Below are positions 10,086 to 22,051 of a DNA stretch of 64,000 nt, one piece after another (positions within the stretch are counted from its first letter, which is position 1; each line of letters starts with the position of its first letter). This stretch comes from Lates calcarifer (Eukaryota > Chordata > Actinopteri > Centropomidae): positions 1,560,404 to 1,624,403 of the forward strand of contig NC_066849.1 in NCBI RefSeq assembly GCF_001640805.2. Reading direction: 5' to 3'. A program made the translations under genes and the position numbers. Under the pieces are notes generated by a model. The model did not search any database. It saw nothing but the letters and a program-made list of their open reading frames with translations, and was not told where the DNA came from.

Positions 10086-12029
10086 AAATCTTGTCTTGTG
10101 TGCATGCTGCTGCTAATGGAGTGCTCTATCTGTTGTACAAGGTCAAGAAAACTAACGAGCATCAAGAGACTCTTTCACCGTTTTTGTTGTTGTTGTTTTT
10201 TTTAAGCTTAACCCTGCTTCACTTTCACTCTGCGAGCTGCACTGGCCCTGGGTTCAATGACTTTCTAAATGCACTGCAACAGTAGCTGTTGCAGACAGGT
10301 AGAGTTATTCATTGTGTAGCATTTCATTCAGAAAAGCACTTGTAAAAGGGGAACCAGCCATAGGAGGAACAGAATATTAATGACACAGGATTACTGTAGT
10401 GAAAAACTAAATAAAAGATACAAAGTGGATCAGGATGAACAATGTAAACTAGTAGCTGATGGGAAAACATGTTTAAGCTACGTATGGTATGGTTATACTA
10501 TATGGTTCCTAAGATGTCTATGTATTAAGTTTAGGGGATTCAGGGGATCTGATTCAGTTTAGTGTTGACATGCTTGTAAAATAAAGGAAATCACTTGTGC
10601 ATAAAAACAAAAGAACACGTGGTGGAGTAAGGAAGACACATGGACAAAAATAAACTGTTTTATTACCTGCAGAATGACATCACATTGAAGGCATGGTAAC
10701 GGTGGTCCCGGCCTGTGGTGGTCTAGTCTGTATGGTGCCCTGATCAAGCCCCTACTTTGAGGTAAAAACGTACTCTTCCAAAAGCAACCAAAATCAAAGA
10801 AACAAACAAAAACCATTCTGCACAAAATAACAGTTTCTTTGACAAATCATCAGAGACAAATCACACAAATAAAACCACACACTTAAGAGAACCTAATTGT
10901 TATTCTGCGGCTCCAAGAACATTCCTGAAGAGGCCTGCATGGCTGTGGAGGTAGATGGCTCCTCATCGAACTAGTGTCACAGGATGACATCACATTAGCA
11001 AGCGGTGTGTAGTGACTCTTCCACTAGAGGCAGTATTGCGCTAAATACGAAAGTACATAGTCATGCTGCGAGTGAGACAACGCTGCGGCTGTGCCATGGC
11101 TCAAAAAGGTTGGGAAGCACTGCCCTAAAATGCTGAATATGTCACAGAAGATACAAAATATCAGTATAATATCTATGTCTTCAAAGTTAGCTTACTGAGC
11201 TCAGGACCTAATCAATACAATCGTGGAAAACATTTATGATGTCTCCAAAGTTACCAAATTCAATAATGTGTTTTGTTGCAGGTCAGGACTAAACCAGTTC
11301 ACCATGGTGGTGTTTACACTGGGTTTGTATTATTCTTACCAATCTAACACAACCCAGAAAATATGTGAACCTATAGGCCTGTATTCACAGTATTATGAAT
11401 GAAATGTGGTTTATTTGGTATCATGTCATGGTGTAATTGATTTTACTAATTAATAGGCTACTGAAGAAGTACACCATTAGATAGATTCCCCCACTCCCCT
11501 GCACATCCATTCTGGTGGGGAGCCCTGAGGTTAACCTGCCCTGCCCCACTCCCTATCTCCCACCATGTCTGTGAGAACTTCCCAGCAAGCAGAAGACTGC
11601 TGCTCACAAACTAGTAGGACACCCACTCTCGCCCACACAGTGAAATTATATCATTGATGAAATAGGCAAATGAGCAACAGAAAAGCGACTGCACACAAAT
11701 GTTACCATTTTTTTTTTTTTTTCCTGAGCGCCCTTGCTGCCCTGACAGCCCACACATTCCACTGGTCCCAGCCAATCAAGGTTATTTCCTCTAATTGTAA
11801 GAAACCCATTTACAGTACTATGCCTGAAACAGTAACTGAATAGCTAATCTCTATAGTACAATGAAAACCGCCATAGCACAATATTCCTCATTTGTAAACA
11901 GTCTTAAATGACAACATTCATTTTTTGTTGCTGTGATTATTGAGCCTTTGATCTTCAATATTGTGTATGATTCAGTGTTGTAAGATATGGTGAGCTTTTA
12001 GTGCTTAGGTTGATGAAACATGGTTTCTC
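10086..12029. other. Unassigned DNA
   Basis: No gene seen. The phrase GGTTGGGAAGCACTG at about 11,109-11,124 resembles the terminal sequence of many vertebrate hAT-type MITEs, but I could not find a matching opposite end. C-rich DNA at 11,490-11,640 is unassigned. The short frames do not resemble proteins I know. Confidence 0.5.
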
Positions 12030-12830
12030 CTGGGATGAGAATGCTTGGTCTTGCATGACGGTGTGTGTCCGCATAAACTTTCGTCTTAGTTTAAGTGTGT
12101 CATTTGTGACTTTATGCCATGTGTTGTTTCTTACGTGTGCACTGACCTTTTGTTAGATTGGGTATTCCAGAGTTTCCTCTTTGATCTCTGTGAGAGTCAT
12201 TGCTTTGGGTATAGCATGGTGTGATGTGAAGTTGACATATTCCTGCCTGTGTTCTGTCACCTGTCTGTGTGGGTAAAGGATGACAGCAGATGTAGTCAGC
12301 TGGGTTGTCAGCTCCTTTTCTGAACTCCAGTCTGAAGTTGTAGGGCTGAAGCCTCAGTCCTCATCTTTCAATTCTGGCAAGTGGTTTACATCTGGGATTA
12401 TTCCAGATGATTTCAAAGGCCTTGTGATCAGTCACAAGTATGAATGGATGTCTGTAGATGTAAAGGTGGAAATGGATTTTGGAGCGATAGGGGTAGCTTT
12501 CTGTCACAGTAGGCCTGAGTTGTGGGTGTGGCTCCAGTTTCAAATACGTTGTTTTCTTGATGATGTTTGCTGAGGCTCCAGAGTCTATCAAGACTGATAC
12601 ATTGAGATTGATTATTTTGCAGTCCTACAAACACATTTGCATTATCACTGCTAAATGACTCTGGGCTGTTACCTTCACTGGATGTAGTGTTAGTCACATG
12701 GTGTATTCTCTGAGCTGTGTTTTGTTGCTTACTCTTTTTGTATTGTTTTGTGTCTTCACCTTCTTGCAAAGTGATTTAGTTCACATGCTCTACATGTCTT
12801 GCCTTTAGCATTTGTTTCTCTCTCTCTCTC
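12030..12830 (-). pseudogene. Ty3/Gypsy gag-pol remnant with reverse transcriptase deleted
   Basis: Read on the minus strand. Near 12,810-12,770 there is a gag zinc-knuckle-like CRAC...NHFARR with its last Cys lost. A protease block follows, with MIDSGASANIIKK at 12,591-12,550 (D-S-G active site). About 25 residues later the same frame enters the end of RNase H, with FILVTDHKAFEII and NPRCKPLARIER near 12,440-12,361. After a frameshift come LQPYNF and GADNPADY. Then, near 12,240-12,150, comes the linker before integrase (EYVNFTSHHAIPKAMTL). The whole reverse transcriptase and most of RNase H are missing between protease and TDHK. No LTRs adjoin with confidence. Confidence 0.85.
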
Positions 12831-12989
12831 TAATAAAATTGCTTTTGTCACCTAGCCATAAAAATACCTCATCTGTACTAGTTGCCTTGCAGAGATATTA
12901 AAGGTATTAATTGTTAGAAATAAGTAAACAAGGAGCATTCATAAATGTAACATTGAATGAAATCCAGGGTTTTTCAGAGTCATTCATTA

Positions 12990-13310
12990 ATCTATATTTT
13001 CTATAGGTGTTGTTCCCTCACCTGCCCACTACTGGCCACAATAGTCTCTGTTCTTGTTTATCATGTGATCCAATCCCATGCCTGCTCTTATTAGCAGTTA
13101 GTTTCATTTATAGTTTCAGTATAAGTGGAGGACTGCTCACATTTACTCTCTGCCTGATTATGTGCTGACCAGTTGTTAATGTGTGACCTGTTGTCACTTC
13201 TTTGACCACTGCCTGCCTGGCTCCACTGTGAGCCAGCCCTTAGACCATTGTTTTTTCCTCATTGACTCTGTCTGCATTTGAGTCCTGCTTTTTGAGCCAG
13301 AGAGGACTTT
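12990..13310 (+). mobile_element. Degraded LTR-like sequence
   Basis: C/T-rich text with the feel of a fish Gypsy LTR: TCCCTCACCTGCCC near the start, short repeated CTGCC motifs, a stretch ATAAGTGGAGGACTGC and a closing CTGCATTTGAGTCCTGCTT (about 13,272) that resembles the end of many such LTRs. I see no target duplication and the borders are approximate. It may or may not be related to the Gypsy remnant just upstream, which lies on the other strand. Confidence 0.4.
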
Positions 13311-13818
13311 GTTTCTCATTTTTCTCACTTATTTTCTTATTTTGTTCTGTATTGTTTCATAGCATTGCCACTGTAATAATATTTATCTCATTGCAGGTAA
13401 ATTTGTATGAAAAAAAATACATGAAAAGCAAAACTATTCATGTTCTTCTTGAATGCCTTCCAATAATGCTTCCATGTAAACCAAGTAAGACAAAATTCTT
13501 GTGAGTACATCCAAAGCTCTGCAACATTGAGCAGCTAGAGCCACTGCTTCTCAGCCCACTCAAACACAACCAACTGGCATCAGAGCCACAGAGTTGTCTC
13601 AACAATCAAGAAAAACTTGAAATCTTCTGGAAAGATGACTTCACTAGACGATGTGAGATGAAACCTAAATCTGACAATGAACTGCTTTGTTTTATCTTTA
13701 ACAGATCAAATCCAACTAGCAGAGCATCTAAATGCATGTGTATGAAATGCTGTGACAGCTAAAACACAAAGAGAAAAACTGCATTCAGCACATTCATGAT
13801 CTGAGGGACACACAACTA
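13311..13818. other. Unassigned DNA
   Basis: No gene or repeat recognised between the LTR-like sequence and the Tc1 element. Confidence 0.5.
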
Positions 13819-14879
13819 CAGTCATGTGAAAAAGAAAGTACACCCTCTATGGTTGCATGTATCAAGACATAATAAAAAATCATCTAGTCCTTAGCAGGAC
13901 TTAAAATTAGGTAAATACAACCTCAGATGAACAACAACACATGACATATTACATCATGTCAACAAAAACTAGGGCAAAATGCAGAAGCAGTGTGAAAAAT
14001 TAGTACATCTTTACTGCTTCCATAGGAATAAAGAGTGCAAGTAGGAGCCAGGTGCTGCTAATCAAATTCCTTGATTAATTGATCATCAGCAGGTGTGAGA
14101 ACCCCTGTAAAAGCAGGAGTTTTGGCAGTTTGCTGCTCTGGAGCATTCAGGTGTGTGTTAACACAATGCCAAGCAGGAAAGACATCAGCAATGATCTTAA
14201 AGAAGCAATTGCTGCTGTCCAGCAAGCCAGGAAGGATTATAAAGCCATTTCCAAACAATTTGAAGTCCATCATTCTACAGCGAGACAGATTATTGACAAG
14301 TGGAAAACATTCAAGACAGTTGCCAATGTTCACAATAGTGGACATCCCAGCAAATTCACCTCAAGATCAGACTCTACAGGCCTCAGTTAGCATGTTAAAT
14401 GTTAAAGTGTCACATTTGGTGAAAACCAAACACAGATTACCAGCACAAACACCTCATACCAGCTGTCAAGCATGGTGGTGGAGGGTTGATGATTTGGGCT
14501 TGCTTGCAGCCACTGGACCTGGGCACCTTGCAGTCACTGAGACAACCATGAAAAGTATTCTAGACCAAAATATTCTAGAGTCAAATGTGAGACCATCAGA
14601 ATTTCTCTACAATGATGTGAGAGACTGATAAAGTCAGACAGAAAACAATTACTTCAAATTATTGCTGCTAAAGGTGGTTCTACAAGCTATTGGATTTTTC
14701 ACACATGGCTTCTTCATTTTGGCGTCATTAAATAAATAAGTAATGACACAGTAGAATCTGGTGTGTCTCATTTTATACCTGAGGTTAGATTTAAATAATT
14801 TTAGAACCTGGTAAGGACCAGATGTCCTGATACATAAGACCATAGAAGAGCCAAAAAGGTGTACTTTTTCACATGACTG
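13819..14879 (+). mobile_element. Tc1/mariner element A, both ends present, internally deleted
   Basis: The left end starts CAGTCATGTGAAAAAGAAAG and the right end finishes CTTTTTCACATGACTG. The two match as inverted repeats for at least the outer 30 bases and then in patches (TCAGGACAT, CTGGTCCTTA) to over 100 bases. Each end is flanked by TA (13,817-13,818 and 14,880-14,881), the normal Tc1 target duplication. The element is 1,061 bp, shorter than the usual 1.3-1.6 kb. The coding remnant is described separately. A second member of the family lies at 39.1 kb. Confidence 0.9.
14166..14650 (+). pseudogene. Tc1 transposase remnant (DNA-binding N-terminus plus C-terminal scraps)
   Basis: Starts at ATG 14,166 with MPSRKDISNDLKEA. 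A paired-like helix-turn-helix follows (DYKAISKQFEVHHSTARQII, then DKWKTFKTVANV). After GHPSKF the frame jumps to sequence around the right half of the catalytic domain. AWWW/VDDLGLLAATGPGHL near 14,470-14,530 is recognisable in another frame. The catalytic DDE core is not intact: the region that should hold the first Asp and the glutamate is missing or frameshifted. The longer 177-codon frame from 14,095 is a shadow in the wrong frame over its first half. Confidence 0.85.
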
Positions 14880-14881
14880 TA

Positions 14882-17690
14882 TGGTTAAACAACAGACAGA
14901 ACAAGTTAGCAACCAGTTGGTGAACATCGTGGAGTGCTTAGCAGCTAAATAGGCAGATATTTTTCTCAGAAGTTGATAGAAACAAGGCTAAAAGGAAAAC
15001 AGACTATAGATCAGTATTAATTCACTAACAGGATTAGCATTGATGATATCGACAGACAGACAACATGGTATTTTATATATCTAAATTTGTATTAGGAACA
15101 CACAGGCAATTAACCAGGTAAGGTAGCAATGGTGAAGGAGAAAATTTAAACTTTAATTAATTATTAATGTATAGAGTAGTATAACATTAGAGCTTCTGTT
15201 TTTTGAATGTTGACTGGGAATGATCATAATGATGTAAAATAGAATATTTAAAAAAAAAGTTTATGTGGTAGATGATTAGATGAGTGAGATTAGATGAGTA
15301 GATGAGTGATTACACAGTTATTAGTCATTTAAGCTTTTCATCAGACCCTCAAACTTTCTTCACACAAACATCAGTCAATATAATATATATTTGTGTGTGT
15401 TTTCAGTTATATCAGTAGCTTAAAGAAACATTATTTGGCAGTTACAACACAATGTTATCTGAAAAATGTTCTACTGTCAGTGTAGCAGTCAACCAATCAG
15501 GGCTTTTTAGCATGCAACATCATGCAAGCATACACATGTTTATAAGAGTTTAGAACATACAGTACATGAATAAAATAAGGGCATTTTAGAACTCTTTGAC
15601 ATTCTAAGCTATATGACCTATATGTGCATGTGTCCAGTGTTACATTGAGTCATCTGACCTATGTGCATATTTAAGGGCCAGCTGGTGTTTCTTCATCCTC
15701 AAATAACAGATGCCTGGATGTTGCTGAAGATGAAGTTGATGTCCACAGAGCCTGTACAGTGCTGTTAATGTGGCAGCACGGTCAAAACTGTGCTTTCAAA
15801 GGGGCAATCATCACCATTTTAGCCTCAGATCCCTACCTAGGTACAATAATACTAATGAATTAATAGTTGGAGACAAAAAAGTTTTGCGGAAAATTTTGTT
15901 TCATCTTGATGTTTTAGCTAATCAACACCAAACTAAACTGACAAAAGAAACCATGTTGAAGAAAGACAAATGACTGAAATGGGATCAGGCCCAGTGATAA
16001 TTTGGCCTCAATTCCTTCACCCTGTTAAAGAAGCAGAAACAATGAGTTTTAGCTTTGAGTGACTGTGCTGAATGAGAACAAAAGTCCTAAGATAAGCAGC
16101 ATTATAATTGCTTTAGCCATCTTAACGACGGCCACTGCTATCATCTGTAGTTCTTTGTGTTCTCTTTTAAAGCCTTAAAGTTCAAGTATGACCATCAGAA
16201 AGTCTGAATGAGGTCGACATATGGTGAATTTAAATTGAGTATGTTAGCTGAACAGATTACAGGATAATAGCACATTACAGACCTTTCTCAGTCTATGCTC
16301 TAGCCTTTGTTTATGTTCCTCTGAAACATCACCAGTAAAAGCCCTGAGGAATTTTCTAATTCGATTACTACTTTTAGCCAAGATCAGTCTAAATATCTGG
16401 AGTTGCTCCATTGTGAGTTGCCTATTTACACATCCAGCAGTCATGGAAAGACACGAGCATTCATTTGGACTCATGTATCTGGCCACCTGACCATTGTAAA
16501 TTCAATATTCACTCTTCTTTTTAGTTTCTACACAAATTTCTGAGAAAAAATATCTGCATATTTCACAGCTAAATGCCCCACTATGTTCACCATCTAGTCT
16601 GCTGTTTGGTGATAAGTAGGTGGTGCACAGTTGGTACATCAGAGCTTTTCACTGAATACAGCTGTCTGCTGCTGCAGGAAAAAAGATTGATCAGTGAGTG
16701 AGCGGTGAGACTACACCAAACAATGAGTTAAGTGATACTTATTTAAGGGTTTGTGACTAAGTTTATTGTGACACACCACTCACTTCTTGGGATATCTAGT
16801 ATATTTTTAAAATTCTAGTTAAGATGGGGACTAGCTATCAACAAGGTCCTTGTACACTGAGAGGACTGAACATCACACATGCATCATGTCAACTGTCAGT
16901 CTGGTTGGAAGGCAAAAGGTTTTGTATTTGCAGATGTTTGTACTGTATATGTTATATAATTCATTCGTCTAGCCTTCTGGCACATTTTGCTTGTTTCAGT
17001 TTAGGCTGTAAGCCACATCCTCTTGGGTGCAGTCATATTTTGCAGCCATATGCTCTCATCTGTATCAGCTCCCAAGTATGGATCATAAAACAGCAGATAA
17101 GGCACAACAGTTCCCAGCACCAGGTTAAAGGGGGAAAGGGAGCCGTTAGCAGAGGGCAGTGACCAGTAAATTGTGATCTTGCTTTGGTTTCCCATAGCTT
17201 GAGGTGCATGAATAAAAACTAGACTAAATAGATAAATAAATCAACAATAATAGTGGTTTAACAGAGGTTTGGGGGCATGTGCATGTGTGTGTATTCATGT
17301 GTTTAAGGCCATACCTACTGGACAGTGCAGCAGGAGTTAACAGCTGCTGTGTATGTCTTCCCACTGCAGTTCAGTTTGGCATGTCTTGACAATACACAGA
17401 GCCCTTTCTCAATTGGAGGCAGAAAGGTCAAATAAAGTCCAAGTGGTAGAGTTCATAAACCTTAGTTAAAAATAAACATAGAGAAAGAAGCTTTGAAGGA
17501 ACAAAAACCAGTATTAGGTTAGAAAATACAACATTTTCTTTAACTTGACCACAAGTATTAATCAGGGCCAATCCTGGTCTTCTGTCTGAATACAGATACA
17601 GAAACAGATAATTTGTCAATTGAACAGATACGGATATAGATAATGACATCATCTGTACACCTCCAACACCTAGTGGCTACCTACGCTCCT
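14882..17690. other. Unassigned DNA
   Basis: No element recognised. The minus-strand frame 16,244-16,486 (80 codons) has a protein-like composition (IRKFLRAFTGDVSEEHKQRL) but matches no family I can name, and there is no splice or repeat context to support it. Confidence 0.5.
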
Positions 17691-17840
17691 GTTGTCCTAT
17701 GTATGCCATATAGTTTTCTATTAGAGTATGCATTATGGACTATATTAACCTCTTCACAGACAACATTGTCCCCACTAAAACAATTCATTGCTTCCCAAAT
17801 AACAGGCCCTGGATTAGTAGTGACAAGACCTGTACTATGA
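17691..17840 (+). mobile_element. Jockey/Rex-like LINE fragment (linker)
   Basis: One frame reads MDYINLFTDNIVPTKTIHCF then PNNRPWISSDK before a stop at about 17,838. This is the segment between endonuclease and reverse transcriptase in the same fish LINE family as 8246-8850. It is about 50 residues long, truncated on both sides. The overlapping 65-codon frame from 17,643 is in a different phase and is a shadow. Confidence 0.8.
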
Positions 17841-18598
17841 GGTGAGGTTACTGGCTTACCAGGGTAGCTTCAGGAGTAACTCAGTGATGTTGGCTGTAAC
17901 TTCCCAATTAATGTGTACTACCAAAGATGGATAGGTTTTACCTGGGGTCTGCCGCCATGGTAATTTACGCTGCGTCTCTAAAAGGATGCTTTATGTATAG
18001 CAATACCTTTAAAGTTTATACTGGTGTGTTTTGAAAAATGTCAAAATGTCCATATCCAGTAACAAAATAAGCCTATACAAAATATATAATTAGCCTAATA
18101 GTAGTGTTAGTAAATTGGAATTATAATCTTAACTTGACTATACAATTTCTGAGGATATTGTGGTGGGATTGCCGGCTTCTGGAAAAGCTGATGCTGAACT
18201 GAATTGCTGATGGCTACAAAAGGCTAAAGTTTAGCTGCATTGCAGGAAATGCCGAAAACTTAAATTTGTATGAAGGAGACGATGTAGTGACTGAGTTGTC
18301 AGAAGTGAAAAAGGCCGGAAGGATACAAAACATTCCACAAAAGGAGTTTAATTGGAAGACATACATTTTTAAAAAATCTGCTGCACAGTATGAATTATAA
18401 TGGAATAATTATATATCCTTACAATTAACAATATTTAGTTTTGATTAACACCATGATCTATTAAGGGCTCTAAATTACAAATTAAATTGTGTGTGTGTGT
18501 GTATTGTGTGCACCTGCCGGCAGTGTGACCGAAATGTTACGTGTGTAAACAGCAGAGGTCAATGAAGCTGTTAATGACTAAATGCCCATCAGATGTGT
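17841..18598. other. Unassigned DNA
   Basis: No gene seen. A short (GT)n run lies at about 18,488-18,502. Confidence 0.55.
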
Positions 18599-19112
18599 TT
18601 AGCTAGCTCCAGTTAAGGTTGCCATGGTGATGGTACAAAGGTCTTGAAGGAGTTCCCAGAGGTGCTGCGCACTTGTTGGCTGCTTTCCCTTCACTCTGCA
18701 GCCCAATTTGTCCCAGACCATCTCAGTTGGGTTTAGGTCAGGTGGTTGTGGAAGCCAGGTCATCTGACACAGCACTCCATCACTCTCTTTCTTGGTCAAA
18801 TAGGCCCTCACATAGCCTGGAGGTGTATTTGGAGTCACTGTCCTGTTGAAAAACAAATGATGGTCTCACTAAGCTCATGTTGGCATGATGGCATATTGCA
18901 TGAATGCTGTGGTAGCCATGCTAGCTAAGTGTGACTTGAATTTTGAATACATCACCAATAGTGTGACCAGTAAAGATCCCCCACACCATCACACCTCCTC
19001 CATGCTTCACAGTGAGAACCACACATGTAGAGACCATCCACTCACCTTTTCTGTTTCGTACAAAGCCATGTCAGGTGGAACCAAAAATCTTTTCAGATTT
19101 CCACTGGTCTAA
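18599..19112 (-). pseudogene. Tc1/mariner transposase, C-terminal half, second lineage
   Basis: Read on the minus strand from about 19,080. KHGGGVMVWG-like sequence (frameshifted) is followed by the second Asp region FQQD-like VFNRT near 18,850. PPDLNPTEMVWDKL (about 18,744-18,700) carries the expected glutamate in N-P-x-E, and VKGKQPTSAQHLWELLQD closes the block. The N-terminal DNA-binding half and both inverted ends are absent. It is diverged from the 13.8-, 39.1- and 60.9-kb elements, so it represents a separate Tc1 lineage. Confidence 0.85.
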
Positions 19113-19609
19113 TGGGGCTGTATACTGCCTAAAAGGAGTATGAATACCTGCAGACACTACTGAGGGCTGTAAAAAGTTACTGCTGTTTTGTTTTTTTGTT
19201 TTTGTTAAATACAGGTAGTGTTTATCCAAAAAGATGAACATCATCAGATTAAGGTAGTTGAGTTTTTTATAGTTTGTTGAAAACATTATCTTTCAGGAAG
19301 TATTATTGTAAACTAAACACAGTTTTAGAGTTACAGCAAGAGGTTGTTATCTGTTATCTTGTCATTGTTATGTAAATAATCTGTGTCATACTTTCATCAC
19401 CTTCACCTGTCCCAACCAGCACTCTAAAATGCCTTGTCTTTCCTCAGTCTTAGTCATCCATACATCCCTCCTTTTATCCCCCCACTCCTGCTAGCCGAGG
19501 CTACCCTCTGAGAGTCTGCTCAACTGCTATTACAGAGACAGTTAGGCCATTAAAGATTAGTAGGCAGAGACATGCAAATATGAAGTTACATTTCTTCTGT
19601 CATTTTAAT

Positions 19610-19610
<1 letters not shown>
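19113..19610. other. Unassigned DNA
   Basis: No gene or repeat recognised. Confidence 0.5.
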
Positions 19611-19656
<46 letters not shown>

Positions 19657-19663
19657 AATATAT

Positions 19664-19711
<48 letters not shown>
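19611..19711 (+). repeat. Compound (CA)n-(TA)n microsatellite
   Basis: About 12 CA units followed by roughly 75 bases of TA units interrupted by AAATATATAAT. The TA part can fold back on itself and is a likely site of length variation and assembly error. Confidence 0.97.
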
Positions 19712-19713
<2 letters not shown>

Positions 19714-21494
19714 TGCATCCTGCACTTAGTGCCACCCAATCCTAGCAGAATAGGTCCAGCCAGACCATTTTCCAACACTGTGGGGTTAGGTCTGGCTATG
19801 CCTAACGCCCCTGGTAAGTGAACTGTAAGGGGTCTAGGAAGTCTGCCACTTCAAGTGCTGCAGGACCAGCTTCTCACTGCATCACCTCTACACATTTGTT
19901 TTTTTTGTTTGTTTGTTTTTTTGCAGATCATTTCACGCCACATTTTTAAAACCCCAAACCCTAGCCTTAACCACGATGGCAAGTGTAAAATGACACGAAA
20001 AAAAAATGTATTAAAATGACACGAGAAGCTTATAATGAAAAGAAAAAAATGAAAGGGGCATGGCATTTGTATGCAGTCCCATGAGATTAAGTTGATTGAC
20101 TTGGTTGGTGGTGATAATCAGACGTGGGGGCTTGTGGGGGCAGGACTGATGTTCTGGAGAATCTGTTGTTGCAGGTAGGAGCAGGGAGGAAGGAATATAA
20201 GGAGCGAGGAGAGCACAGGAGGAAGGCTGTTGACAGCGCATCCAGGTGGGGAGGGAGAGATGGGGCTCCTGTGACAACCCTGTTAAACTTCTCCCAGCCT
20301 TTGCCATCACCGCTTCCTTCTCACTTCTCATTTGTTCTTTAATCTATCTCCCATTTCAGTTTGATCACTTAGTCTTTTTCTTTTTTTTTTTTTTCAAGTG
20401 TGAGGTCTCAGAAGTGCTGAGATAAAAATGTCATTGTTGGTAAATTGTCTTTTTTTTTCCTGTCTGCTGACAGATAACATGATGATTGTGATGGCTGAAG
20501 GACAATGGCCAATGTTGAGATGTTGAGCCTAAAAGCCTGCTGTATGTATGAATCATCTCCTAGTGCTTTTGGTGGTGATATATGCTTCCCTGAGTGGCAG
20601 TTACTTAGAAACTAGACAAATATTGCTATTTGTCTTTGTCTTTGAGGGTGTGTGTGTGTGTGTGTGCCTGTGTATGTGTTTAAAGGCACTGTGTATTCTG
20701 AGTGTGAGGTTGTGAGGTTGTGTGTGTGCTGTCTTTCTTTAGACCATTGAGTGACAGCTTTTTTCTAGGCAATCGTACGCCTACACAAGAGTAAGAGACA
20801 GAGACACAGAGAGAGAGAGAGAGAGACAGAAAAAGATGGAGAGGTGGAGAGACAGGCAAATATATTCACAAGGAGGGATACAAAAACAGTTTCCAGCATA
20901 TGCCAAGGGATTTTCTTTTGTATTTAGCCTCATTTTCTTCCCAGTTTAGTTGTTGAAAATTTCTGCTGTATGACACATCCCATCAGTGACCATCTCTGTT
21001 ATCCTGCAGAGGCTGAGACCATATACAGTACACAAGTCTCATCTAAGAAAATACAACTATACCAACAACTTGTTTTTACCTGACACCTAGAGGTTTTACC
21101 AGTAAAAAATTAGCCTGACTTGGCCAGTTCCTTTCACTTCATTCATTCAGTCTGGTCAACATTTTGGTCATAATAGGTGATTTCCATGCTATTTTTTGTA
21201 GGATTACCCTTCTTTAATCACACATCCTCACCAACCAGCAGGAGTCGCAAATGAATTGGCAAATGAATGATCCATCATTGACTTCTTAGCTGTGGATTCT
21301 AAGTCAGTCAGACAAATTTTACCACAACATTTGCAAGATAAAACTATGCACAAATTCTTGTTTTAGCTTTCCCAACACCGCCCTTCGCTGTTTTTTCCAT
21401 TTCTAATGTACATCCTGCCATTAGTCATTCATGCCCACATAATTTTATTCTAAAATTCTGCTTGAATATGCAAAGATTGAACAAATAGAGCAGA
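19712..21494. other. Unassigned DNA with short microsatellites
   Basis: (GT)n at about 20,647-20,667 and (GA)n at about 20,809-20,826. C-rich text on the minus strand at 20,276-20,150 starting TGTCACAGGAGCCCC has LTR-like flavour, but no ends or duplications could be shown. No gene seen. Confidence 0.5.
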
Positions 21495-21835
21495 ACAGTG
21501 GTTAGCACTATTGCCTCACAGGAAGAGGGTTTGAGTGGGGCTTTTCTTTGTTGAGTTTGTATGTTCTTCCTCCTCTACCTTCTCCAGCTTCCCCTGCGAC
21601 CCTTAAAGGGTCCATCCATTAGCTTTACTACTTATCCTGGAGGGTCATTCACATCTATTGAAAATTTAGTCTCCAGTTAACCTAAACTGCATGTCATTGG
21701 ACTGTGGGAGTAAACAAGTGGAACATGGAAGCTCCACACAGAAATGCCCCTGGGGAAACCAGGGTTTGAGCCTAGAACCTTCTTTCTGGAAGGTAACATT
21801 TCCTAATCACTGCACCACTGTGTTGCCCTAGAAGA
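21495..21835. repeat. tRNA-headed SINE-like repeat, head-to-head chimera
   Basis: The left part (to about 21,600) reads forward: CAGTGGTTAGCACTATTGCC with its box-B-like GGGTTTGAG, as at the start of the copy at 59.6 kb. The right part (about 21,600-21,835) reads in reverse and ends CACTGCACCACTGTGTTGCC, the same head inverted. It includes the reversed TCCAGTTAACC and ACATGGAAGCTCCACACAGA landmarks. The two heads face outward, giving a palindromic-like arrangement. Confidence 0.7.
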
Positions 21836-22051
21836 TACATAATGCTGTCATGAAGTGTGGACATTGATAAATGCAATGATTTTAATGACCTAGCTTCTTT
21901 AGGGAAAAATTAATGGGAAAAGTATATGTTTAAATGTATGTAGGGATTAATGTATTCCTATGTATTGCTATATATTTTAGATAAATTCAGCTTCAAGTAA
22001 GAAAAAAATGGTAAGGAGATTGATTACATTAACTCAAATGTTCTAATTTTC
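21836..22051. other. Spacer between two SINE-like repeats
   Basis: About 215 bases of AT-rich sequence with no recognisable feature. Confidence 0.5.

Noticed and set aside
11095..11125. hAT MITE end (GGTTGGGAAGCACTG)
   Set aside because: It resembles the terminus of common MITEs, but no opposite end or target duplication was found, so no element is called.
14095..14628. 177-codon plus-strand frame as a gene
   Set aside because: It covers a Tc1 transposon, and its first half is in the wrong frame relative to the helix-turn-helix text starting at 14,166. It is a shadow.
20150..20280. LTR on the minus strand (TGTCACAGGAGCCCC start)
   Set aside because: Only the start looks LTR-like. There is no CA end, polyadenylation signal or duplication.
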